Source of the DNA: Actinomycetes bacterium
Lineage (GTDB): Bacteria > Actinomycetota > Acidimicrobiia > Acidimicrobiales > Acidimicrobiaceae
Length of the DNA: 10,360 nucleotides
Direction of reading: 5' to 3'
NCBI GenBank assembly: GCA_021790495.1
Contig: JAJYGZ010000368.1
Location: forward strand, 1-10,360
Position 1 is the stretch's first letter. The number at the start of each line of letters is the position of its first letter. Under the pieces are notes generated by a model. That model saw only the letters and a program-made list of their open reading frames with translations, was not told the DNA's origin and did not search any database. Positions 1-5,797 of the stretch are shown here, in pieces. The translations under genes were made by a program, and so were the position numbers.

Positions 1-519
1 GAGGACTACCGTCATCCCGAGGACGTAGTCGCTTGTGACCCCGTACTTCACACAACACAGCCCGCCCGCGTTGGTGGCGACGTTTCCGCCTATCGAGCAG
101 AACTCGTACGAGGACGGGTCCGGCGGGTACCACAGGCCGTGACTGGCGGCGGCGGCTTTCACCTCGGCGTTAAAAGCGCCCGGTCCGGCGACCGCGGTGC
201 GGGTGACCGGGTCGATCTGGATGGTCTTCATCTTGTCCAATGAGAGGACGATGCCACCCTGGATCGCCGTACTGCCACCGGAGAGACCGGAGCCGGCGCC
301 GCGGGGCACGACCGGTGTTCCGGTGGCAGCTGCGAAGCGGATCACCATCTGAACCTCTTCGGTCGACGTGACCCGTATGACGGCGAGCGGGATTCCCGCG
401 TCCGGGTCATTGGCCCGATCCCAGCGGTAGGCATCCATGCTGGCCGGATCGGTGATTACGCTTCCGGGTGGTAGCGACCTCACGAGCTCATCGAGCGTTT
501 GCGCGTCGTTGCGAATCAT
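1..519 (-). CDS. FAD-linked oxidase, GlcD/lactate dehydrogenase-like, N-terminal part (runs off left edge)
   Basis: This encodes the first 173 residues of a flavoprotein of the FAD_binding_4 (PCMH-type) family, which includes glycolate oxidase subunit GlcD and D-lactate dehydrogenases; these oxidise 2-hydroxy acids using FAD. The FAD-binding signature PRGAGSGLSGGS lies at residues 72-83, and GGNVATNAGG at about 144-153 is the second conserved flavin-contacting segment, followed by LCCVKYGVT, common in GlcD-like proteins. The frame is open to the window edge, so the substrate-binding and C-terminal domains are not seen and the substrate cannot be assigned. The ATG at 519 is supported by an AAGGAAGG ribosome site (538-531), 11 nt upstream. 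The gene is separated from the same-strand doxX-like gene by 224 bp, so it probably has its own promoter. Family assignment is firm; 2-hydroxy acid specificity is only inferred. Confidence 0.93.
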   Translation of the reverse strand, partial: MIRNDAQTLDELVRSLPPGSVITDPASMDAYRWDRANDPDAGIPLAVIRVTSTEEVQMVIRFAAATGTPVVPRGAGSGLSGGSTAIQGGIVLSLDKMKTIQIDPVTRTAVAGPGAFNAEVKAAAASHGLWYPPDPSSYEFCSIGGNVATNAGGLCCVKYGVTSDYVLGMTVVL

Positions 520-564
520 CTGTGTGCGGTCCTTCCTTGACCGGGGAATACCAGAACGCTACCA

Positions 565-600
565 CCAAATTAGTCGATAATGAAAATATTATTCCAGATT
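565..600 (-). promoter_or_regulatory. AT-rich stretch, possible promoter region for the FAD oxidase
   Basis: This is a conspicuously AT-rich patch in an otherwise GC-rich window, 46-81 bp upstream of the oxidase start. On the minus strand it contains TAATAT and CATTAT, each matching 4 of 6 bases of a -10 box, and a short ATAAT/ATTAT dyad (577-581 and 588-592). No convincing -35 hexamer accompanies either, so this is a candidate region only. Confidence 0.3.
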
Positions 601-653
601 GTGGAAGAACTTGACACGACGCCTGCTGCGTTGATGCGGGAGAACTTGGCCGC

Positions 654-675
654 CGTGGCGTCGAATATCGCCACG
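654..675 (-). terminator. Stem-loop downstream of doxX-like gene, possible U-less terminator
   Basis: A perfect 7-bp inverted repeat (CGTGGCG at 654-660, CGCCACG at 669-675) with an 8-nt loop begins about 69 nt past the doxX-like stop. No T-tract follows on the minus strand. Hairpins without a T-tract have been proposed as terminators in actinobacteria, so it may end the doxX transcript, but this is inferred from position and symmetry alone. Confidence 0.3.
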
Positions 676-743
676 TTTGACTCTGCGGTATGCAGCAGGG
701 CTATCTTCAACTTCGTTACTCCGGGTTGCGAGGTGAATCCCGG

Positions 744-1160
744 CTATTCAGTTCGCTTTTTGGATTCGAGCGCGGCGAGCAATAGCCCGCCGAGGATTCC
801 TAGATTCTTGTTGAAATGCGTTTTTTGCATACTCCGCAATTTCGGATCCTCGATGCGCCAATAGGCGTGCGCGGCGTAGGTGGTAGGCATCAGGGTAGCG
901 GCCAGAATCCAGGCGGTGAGGCGCGTGCCAAATCCCAGTGCAAATAAAACGCTGGCTCCGACCTGGACGGCCGCATTCGCCTTCACCAAGGTGACATTGT
1001 CCTCGGGAAGTCCGGGAACCACTGATCTCACCTGATCGAGAAATTCCTTTACGACTTCGGCGCGCCCCTCGGGATGTTTCATGACGTCGATTCCTGAAGA
1101 AAGAAAGATGGCTGCCATCGATGCTCGCGACCCAAAGCGCAAAAGATTCGTCAATTTCAT
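744..1160 (-). CDS. DoxX-family small membrane protein
   Basis: A 138-residue protein with four likely transmembrane segments at about residues 13-28, 60-77, 80-97 and 118-131, the usual size and layout of DoxX-family proteins. The N-terminal stretch with SSGIDVMKHP near residues 21-30 and the later RLTAWILAATLMPTTYAAHAY region (80-100) are typical of the family. DoxX-like proteins sit in the cytoplasmic membrane and have been linked to thiosulfate oxidation in archaea and to oxidative or thiol stress in mycobacteria; no specific activity can be read here. The frame is open to 1337, but ATG at 1160 is preferred: GAAGGAG lies 11 nt upstream (1178-1172), while the extra 59 residues are Arg-rich, low in hydrophobic order and have no family resemblance. 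It faces a divergent carbonic anhydrase gene; whether the two are co-regulated is unknown. Confidence 0.85.
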   Translation of the reverse strand: MKLTNLLRFGSRASMAAIFLSSGIDVMKHPEGRAEVVKEFLDQVRSVVPGLPEDNVTLVKANAAVQVGASVLFALGFGTRLTAWILAATLMPTTYAAHAYWRIEDPKLRSMQKTHFNKNLGILGGLLLAALESKKRTE

Positions 1161-1441
1161 TTTCCGGTCAACTCCTTCTCGCAATCCCAACGATACCTCT
1201 GTATTTGCCGCCCTTCGCACCAGCAAAGCTATTCGAGCCGTACAACAGCGTCGGCGAGAGAAGCGCATGGTCCAAAATCGAGGGGTGCGACAGCTGTCTT
1301 TCGGGTGCAACCCACCTTGAAGGGTGCGCTTGGGCACTCCATGACAGGGCTGTCGATGACACTGGGTTTACCTGGAGGTGGACGAGGCGCTGTGTCGGGC
1401 GTAGTCGCTCGCAATCTCGGGCGAGGTGGGGCACTTTTTCA

Positions 1442-1478
1442 TCCTATGCCGCTGGGATAATTACTCAGCGGCGTAGGA
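1442..1478. repeat. 13-bp imperfect inverted repeat (operator or hairpin) before carbonic anhydrase
   Basis: TCCTATGCCGCTG (1442-1454) is mirrored by CAGCGGCGTAGGA (1466-1478) around an 11-nt AT-rich centre; 12 of 13 positions pair and the remaining one would be a G-U pair in RNA. It lies 81 bp before the carbonic anhydrase start, where the -35 region of a promoter using the TATAAC at 1491-1496 would fall. That position suits a regulator operator. A T-run precedes rather than follows the stem, so it is not a standard terminator for plus-strand transcription. Confidence 0.55.
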
Positions 1479-1490
1479 ATTATGATCGGA

Positions 1491-1496
1491 TATAAC
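1491..1496 (+). promoter_or_regulatory. Candidate -10 element (TATAAC) for carbonic anhydrase
   Basis: TATAAC matches five of six bases of the sigma-70 -10 consensus and lies in a locally AT-rich stretch 63 bp before the start codon. The spaced -35 position falls within the right arm of the dyad and does not resemble TTGACA, so expression would have to depend on an activator or a different sigma factor if this element is real. Confidence 0.3.
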
Positions 1497-1550
1497 TTGA
1501 TTGAGAGCCCAGCACGTCGTGCCCTAAGATCGGAATTAAGTCAAACCAAG

Positions 1551-1556
1551 AAGGAG
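1551..1556 (+). promoter_or_regulatory. Ribosome binding site AAGGAG of carbonic anhydrase, unusually close to the ATG
   Basis: AAGGAG is followed after only 2 nt by ATG (1559) and after 5 nt by an in-frame TTG (1562). The 5-nt spacing is the more usual one, so translation may begin at the TTG, one codon later. The effect on the protein is a single residue. Confidence 0.6.
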
Positions 1557-1558
1557 AA

Positions 1559-2059
1559 ATGTTGACATCGACCGAAGGTCTCTTGGCCAATGCACGTAAG
1601 TACCAGGCCACCTTCGACAAGGGCGACCTTGCGCTTCGACCTAAGTTGGGGCTCACGGTCTTGGCCTGCATGGACTCGCGTATGAACATCTTTGATATCT
1701 TCGGCCTCAAAGAGGGCGATGCCCATGTGATTCGAAATGCCGGGGGTGCCGCCACGGAAGATGCGATGCGGTCGATCGTGATCTCTCAGCGGATGATGGG
1801 AACCAAAGAGATTATCGTGGTCCATCACACCAATTGCGGGATGCTGACCTTTAGGCCAGAGGAGTTTATAAAAGAGATCGAGGCCGAGGTGGGGATGCGC
1901 CCGACTTGGGCGGTCGAGGGCTTTTCAGACACTGGGGCAGACGTCCGCCAAACCGTGGTTCGCCTCAAGTCGAACCCGTTCATCCCCGATAGGTCCAATA
2001 TCCGCGGCTTCGTCTATGACGTCTTTTCGGGCTCGCTGAGCGAGGTGGTCGTTCCCTGA
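1559..2059 (+). CDS. Beta-class carbonic anhydrase (Rv1284-like)
   Basis: This 166-residue zinc enzyme interconverts CO2 and bicarbonate in the cytoplasm. The zinc ligands Cys37, His90 and Cys93 are visible in ACMDSRM (36-42) and HHTNCGM (89-95), and the Asp39-Arg41 dyad that gates the active site is present. HVIRNAGG (56-63), EDAMRSIVISQRMMGTKEI and GMRPTWAVE follow the order seen in the short mycobacterial enzyme Rv1284, whose length of about 163 residues also matches. Start choice lies between ATG at 1559 and TTG at 1562. It is the only plus-strand gene here and converges with the TetR gene, with 169 bp between them and no obvious terminator. Bicarbonate is the substrate of biotin carboxylases such as the one at the right end, but the distance and opposite strand mean a functional link is only speculative. 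Confidence 0.95.
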   Translation: MLTSTEGLLANARKYQATFDKGDLALRPKLGLTVLACMDSRMNIFDIFGLKEGDAHVIRNAGGAATEDAMRSIVISQRMMGTKEIIVVHHTNCGMLTFRPEEFIKEIEAEVGMRPTWAVEGFSDTGADVRQTVVRLKSNPFIPDRSNIRGFVYDVFSGSLSEVVVP

Positions 2060-2228
2060 GGAGACCTCGGTCTTTCGGCAAAGGTCGAGCGTGCCAACCG
2101 AGGGGCGATGCGATGGGTAGAAAACGAGAAAAGTGTCCAGGGGTTCCAAGAACTCCGGCGTAGCGGGAAACGGCGTATGGCGCGAATATCGCGGTTTCGG
2201 GAGAGGATCCGAATCCTTCGATCAGCGA

Positions 2229-2825
2229 TTACGACGCCGCAAGACTTAGCACCGCTTGGGCCGATCGGGTAAGTAGGTCGCGGAGCCGCTCGTCGTTGAG
2301 GCCGACGTTATGAAAGAGGCTTGATTGTATCGCACCGATGGCGCCGTGAACCAGAGTTCGCGCAGCTGCGTCGTCGGTCCCCTGGTGTATTTCACGCAGC
2401 AGATGCACCCATTCTTCGAGATACAACCTCTGCTTGCGCCGCAGTCGAACTCTGTCTTCTTCGGGAAGGTTATGGACCTCGTTGTGATATACCTGGGCGA
2501 GAGTCCGGTTCTTGATGACGAATTCGACCTGGCCCGCGATGAGGAGGTTCAGGGCCTCGCAAAGGTCAGGATTGGCCTGCAACGTAACATCCTCTTCTCT
2601 CAAGAGGTCGTCGATGGCACGCTCGAAGAGCGTGACGAGGATTTCGGCCTTGGAGCCAAAGTGGCGGTAGACGCCGCTACCGGAAATGCCGGCTTCGTAT
2701 CCGATATCGGCCATCGAGACCGCGTGAAAGCCATTGCGCGATACCAGCTCCGCGGCGGCTTCGAGGATCTTTTCTTTCCGGGCCGGGTCCCTGGTGCGCA
2801 GATGGTTGTCCCCATTTAAGGTCAT
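2229..2825 (-). CDS. TetR/AcrR-family transcriptional regulator
   Basis: A 198-residue DNA-binding repressor of the TetR family. Residues 16-60 form the N-terminal three-helix DNA-binding domain: RKEKILEAAAELVSRNGF leads into the helix-turn-helix at about 37-57, with the hallmark GVYRHFGSKAEIL (51-63). The C-terminal 130 residues are the variable ligand-binding domain. It is the last gene of the minus-strand acyl-CoA cluster, 19 bp after the acyl-CoA synthetase stop, so it is probably co-transcribed. By analogy with AtuR, LiuR-type and KstR-type regulators next to acyl-CoA genes, the likely ligand is an acyl-CoA intermediate of the local pathway; this is inference. No good ribosome site precedes the ATG at 2825, so translation may depend on coupling to the upstream gene. 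The family is certain, the target is not. Confidence 0.93.
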   Translation of the reverse strand: MTLNGDNHLRTRDPARKEKILEAAAELVSRNGFHAVSMADIGYEAGISGSGVYRHFGSKAEILVTLFERAIDDLLREEDVTLQANPDLCEALNLLIAGQVEFVIKNRTLAQVYHNEVHNLPEEDRVRLRRKQRLYLEEWVHLLREIHQGTDDAAARTLVHGAIGAIQSSLFHNVGLNDERLRDLLTRSAQAVLSLAAS

Positions 2826-2844
2826 GGGGCGAGTTCATTTCGGA

Positions 2845-4449
2845 TCACGGACTCGGCTCCTCGTAGTAGTGGCCGAACTTCTCCCGGACCAGGTTCTTCT
2901 GGATCTTTCCGGTCGAGGTTTTGGGTAGCGAGTCGACCACGACCACGGCCTTGGGCGCCTTGTAGGGATCGATGATGGTCTTAACCTTGGCGATCAGCTC
3001 GTCGGGATCGATCTCGGTGCCAGGACGCGGCACCACAAACGCGGTGATCGCTTCGGTCCAGCGCTGGTGCGAGAGTCCCACCACCACCACTTCGGCCACG
3101 TTGGTATCGGCCGCGTAGATGGCCTTTTCGACTTCGATCGAGGCGACGTTTTCTCCGCCGGTCTTGATCACGTCCTTGTTGCGATCCGCGAACCACAAGA
3201 TTCCATCTGAGTCAAAGTGCCCGACATCTCCGGAGTGAAACCACCCGTGCGCAAACGCCGCGTCGGTCGCTTCTTGATTGCGGAGATACCCGGTCATGGT
3301 GTGCGGGCCGCGATAGACGATTTCGCCTTGAGACCCTTGGCCGAGGAGATTTCCGCTCTCGTCCATGATCGCGACGTGGACATTTACCACCGGGGTTCCG
3401 ACCGCGCCGTTGTGGCTGAGTTGGTGCTCGGGCCGAAAGATGGTGGTGGTGGGGCTCATCTCGGTCTGACCGAAGAGCAGGTAAAAGTCGCAGTCGAAGA
3501 CCTCGATGCAGCGCCTCAGCTGCACCTCTGGCATCGGCGCCATGGCATATAGCGCGCGCCGCAGGCTCGAGAGGTCTGTGGTGGCGATATCTGGATGCTC
3601 GAGCATTTCGCGATACATCATGGGCAGGCCAAAGATCTGGGTGATCTGCTCAGCTTCGATCAGGCCGAGAAGCCTGGAGGCGTTAAAGCCCCTTTCGACG
3701 TAGATCGTCGCCCCCACCATTACCGCCGGGGTGCAATGGCAGTTGAGCTGGGCGGTGTGAAACATCGGCATCATGGCGACGAAGCGGTCATCTGAGCCGA
3801 AGCGCCCCTCGAGCGCCATGGTCATCGATTCGAGGTAGATGGCGGTGTGATTCCCGATGACGCCCTTGGGGAACGAAGTCGTCCCGCTGGTATAGAGATA
3901 GGTGAGAGCATCTCTGTCGTCGATGACGTGCTCGGGCTCGGCGTCGGAGTATCCGGAGGCGAAGTCGACAAAGTCAATGGCGTCGCGACCTGCGACTTGG
4001 GTCGTCGGAGCCTCACCGGTTCCTCTCGCCCAAAAGACTTCGCTCACACCTGGGGATTCTGTAATCGCAGGGGTGATCGCTTCGATGAGCTGGGTCTCGA
4101 TGACCAGCCCGCGAGACTTGGAGTGCCCCAGTACGTAGGCGACTTCCTCGGATCTCCAACCGAGATTGATCGGCACGCACACGATGCCCACCTTGGCACA
4201 GGCGTAGTAAGTGACCAAGAACTCGACGCTGTTTGCCGATGCGAGCGCCAAGGAATCCCCATTGGCGTAGCCTCGCGCCGAAAGCGCATTGGCGGTGCGG
4301 TTCACCCAGGAGTTGAACTCCCGGTAGCTAAGGCGAATATCGCGATCTATGATCGCGACGGCTTCGGGATAGCGATACGCGGTTCGGGTGAGGCTGTCGC
4401 CCACGTTGACGCGATGTATCAAATTGTCAAAGAGTTGAGATGTAGCCAC
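2845..4449 (-). CDS. Acyl-CoA synthetase (AMP-forming, FadD-like)
   Basis: A 534-residue ANL-superfamily ligase that activates a carboxylic acid with ATP to an acyl-AMP and then transfers it to CoA. Visible motifs, in order, are the phosphate-binding loop YTSGTTSFPKGV (186-197), FGQTEM (326-331), GWFHSGD (402-408), the hinge region DRNKDVIKTGGENV (422-435) and KTSTGKIQK (510-518) with catalytic Lys515. The length is normal and all core residues appear intact. The start is GTG at 4449; AGAAAGG (4461-4455) lies 5 nt upstream and overlaps the dehydrogenase stop codon, which supports both the start and translational coupling. It lies 10 bp after the acyl-CoA dehydrogenase. In the proposed pathway it would supply the CoA thioester entering the dehydrogenase. 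Substrate (medium-chain, branched or terpenoid acid) cannot be read from the sequence. Confidence 0.93.
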   Translation of the reverse strand: MATSQLFDNLIHRVNVGDSLTRTAYRYPEAVAIIDRDIRLSYREFNSWVNRTANALSARGYANGDSLALASANSVEFLVTYYACAKVGIVCVPINLGWRSEEVAYVLGHSKSRGLVIETQLIEAITPAITESPGVSEVFWARGTGEAPTTQVAGRDAIDFVDFASGYSDAEPEHVIDDRDALTYLYTSGTTSFPKGVIGNHTAIYLESMTMALEGRFGSDDRFVAMMPMFHTAQLNCHCTPAVMVGATIYVERGFNASRLLGLIEAEQITQIFGLPMMYREMLEHPDIATTDLSSLRRALYAMAPMPEVQLRRCIEVFDCDFYLLFGQTEMSPTTTIFRPEHQLSHNGAVGTPVVNVHVAIMDESGNLLGQGSQGEIVYRGPHTMTGYLRNQEATDAAFAHGWFHSGDVGHFDSDGILWFADRNKDVIKTGGENVASIEVEKAIYAADTNVAEVVVVGLSHQRWTEAITAFVVPRPGTEIDPDELIAKVKTIIDPYKAPKAVVVVDSLPKTSTGKIQKNLVREKFGHYYEEPSP

Positions 4450-4459
4450 GGATGCCTTT

Positions 4460-5608
4460 CTAATAAGAACGGGGAAGCCCGAGCGAGTGCTGGGCGACGT
4501 AATTCAGGATCATCTCTCTGTTCACCGGGGCGATGCGAAGCAGACGCGCCATCCCCCAGTAGGGAATAAGGCCGAATTCAGTCGCCAGGCCGTTGCCCCC
4601 ATGGGTTTGAATCGCGGCGTCGATTGCCGCGAGCGCCGCTTCGGCGGCGGCGTACTTCGCCATGTTGGAAGCCTCCCCGGCCGGCTCGTGGCGGTCGTGC
4701 AGCCATGCCGCCTTGGCGGTCATCAGCGCAGCCAGCTCCACCTCGATCTTGGCCTTGGCCAAGGCGTGCGATACCCCCTGGTGGGTCCCGATGGGCGCAT
4801 CCCAAACCACTCGGTTCGAGGCATAGGCCGCGGCGCGCTCGAGCGCGTAGCGTCCAATTCCGACACAGATGGCAGCGCCGGTGATGCGCTCGGGATTGAG
4901 GCCGCGAAAGACCTGTTTGAAGCCATCGCCCTCGGTTCCAATCAGCCGGTCCTCGCCAACTATGACGTTGTCGAAGTGCAATGTGAACTGCTTTTCCGGA
5001 AGCGTGACCGAGACCGGCAATGGCATGCGGGTTAGGCCCGGGGCGTCGCTGTCTACTACGAAGAGCGATAGCTGGGATTTTTCCTCCGGCCCTGAAGTTC
5101 GCGCCACCACCAGGATCGATTCGGCTTCATCGACGCCGGAGATGTAATACTTTTCCCCGCTGATGCTCCAGTTGTCGCCTTCGCGCCGGGCAGTGGTGGA
5201 AAGGCGATGGGTATTGGATCCAGCTGTCGGTTCGGTGATGGCAAAGACCATCTTTGACTCTCCCGAGGCCAGGCCGGGGAGCCAGCGTTCGCGCTGGGCG
5301 GGCGAGCCGTAGGTGGCCAGCACCTCGCCAGAGATGGCGCTTGACACCAAGAGCAGCAGCAGGGGGGTTCCACGCGCGGCGCTCTCCTCGCAGACAGCAG
5401 CCAGCTCCACCATCCCCGCACCTCCGCCTCCGTATTGTTCGGGGAGGTTGATGCCGATGTAGCCATGGGTCCCAAGGGATTGCCAAAGCTCGGTTGTCGG
5501 GGTACGGGCCTCGGCGTGCTTTTGGTAGTATTCCGGGCCAAAGCCATCGCAGATCGAAGCCACTGCCGCTCTGATCGCTAACTGATCCTCATCTGTCGTA
5601 AAATCCAT
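4460..5608 (-). CDS. Acyl-CoA dehydrogenase
   Basis: A 382-residue FAD flavoenzyme that introduces an alpha,beta double bond into an acyl-CoA, passing electrons to ETF. The ordered family motifs are visible: GINLPEQYGGGG (52-63), the FAD/substrate segment FAITEPTAGSN (122-132), ISGEKYYISG (149-158), and THGGNGLATEFGLIPY (335-350). The usual short/medium-chain catalytic Glu in the C-terminal EGTSQIQR-type motif is absent; the aligned stretch reads RIAPVNREM, with Pro361 at the Glu place. Glu240 in GLNPER sits where isovaleryl-CoA and long-chain dehydrogenases carry their base, and probably replaces it. ATG at 5608 is chosen over the longer open frame (to 5767) because AAAGAGGT (5623-5616) lies 7 nt upstream and the extension has no family resemblance. 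It could serve as an AtuD-like citronellyl-CoA or LiuA-like isovaleryl-CoA dehydrogenase. Confidence 0.93.
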   Translation of the reverse strand: MDFTTDEDQLAIRAAVASICDGFGPEYYQKHAEARTPTTELWQSLGTHGYIGINLPEQYGGGGAGMVELAAVCEESAARGTPLLLLLVSSAISGEVLATYGSPAQRERWLPGLASGESKMVFAITEPTAGSNTHRLSTTARREGDNWSISGEKYYISGVDEAESILVVARTSGPEEKSQLSLFVVDSDAPGLTRMPLPVSVTLPEKQFTLHFDNVIVGEDRLIGTEGDGFKQVFRGLNPERITGAAICVGIGRYALERAAAYASNRVVWDAPIGTHQGVSHALAKAKIEVELAALMTAKAAWLHDRHEPAGEASNMAKYAAAEAALAAIDAAIQTHGGNGLATEFGLIPYWGMARLLRIAPVNREMILNYVAQHSLGLPRSY

Positions 5609-5797
5609 CTTTGCTACCTCTTTCAGATTGTTTTGAGTCGGTCGTAATTTGATTCGGGCGCGCGAGGCGGGCTCGGTCGCGCCCTTGACGGGAGCTCGGG
5701 CATCCTTGGGCGGGCCACACCGGGGTGAACCGCACTGATGCCCTGAGCGTGGCGGACTCTGCCGCATCGCGTCAAGACGTTTTTTGGTCGCGCCGAG
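5609..5797 (-). other. 189-bp gap inside the cluster with small repeats, possible internal promoter/operator region
   Basis: This is the only sizeable break in the minus-strand cluster. It holds a perfect 7-bp inverted repeat, GGGCGCG (5656-5662) and CGCGCCC (5678-5684), and a 9-bp direct repeat GGTCGCGCC (5675-5683 and 5786-5794). On the minus strand a TTGACG at 5775-5770 could be a -35 box, but no -10 box follows at normal spacing. I see no gene and no T-tracted terminator. It is the most likely place in the window for regulator binding or a second transcript start for the dehydrogenase, synthetase and TetR genes. Confidence 0.4.

Larger units (their letters stand above)
1161..1558. other. 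398-bp divergent intergenic region between doxX-like and carbonic anhydrase genes
   Basis: No convincing gene is present: the open frames here are short, mutually overlapping, Arg- and Ser-rich and without recognisable motifs. The right end becomes AT-rich (about 1455-1500) and carries a 13-bp imperfect dyad and a TATAAC-like -10 candidate that probably serve the carbonic anhydrase. The left end carries the GAAGGAG ribosome site of the doxX-like gene (1172-1178). I found no clear sigma-70 promoter for the doxX side and nothing else in the middle part (about 1200-1430). Confidence 0.6.

Noticed and set aside
580..864. 94-codon open frame on the plus strand
   Set aside because: It starts in the oxidase-doxX gap and runs antisense into the doxX-like gene; no ribosome site and no recognisable domain.
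1161..1337. 59-codon N-terminal extension of the doxX-like gene
   Set aside because: The extension is Arg- and Cys-rich with no family resemblance, and a good GAAGGAG site sits before the internal ATG at 1160.
2065..2103. CCTCGGT/ACCGAGG inverted repeat after the carbonic anhydrase
   Set aside because: A 7-bp stem with a 25-nt loop and no T-tract; too weak to call a terminator.
2181..2220. Short dyads (CGCGA/TCGCG and GGAT/ATCC) between the carbonic anhydrase and TetR genes
   Set aside because: Stems of only 4-5 bp without following T-runs on either strand; expected by chance in GC-rich DNA.
3847..4569. 240-codon open frame on the plus strand
   Set aside because: It is antisense to the acyl-CoA synthetase and the end of the dehydrogenase; no motif, and both genes on the other strand are clear.
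5656..5684. GGGCGCG/CGCGCCC stem as a terminator after the AtuA-family gene
   Set aside because: It lies more than 110 bp past the stop and is not followed by a T-run on the minus strand, so it is noted only as part of the gap.
5609..5767. 53-codon N-terminal extension of the acyl-CoA dehydrogenase
   Set aside because: Dehydrogenases of this family begin close to MDFTTDEDQ; the extension is low complexity and AAAGAGGT precedes the internal ATG at 5608.
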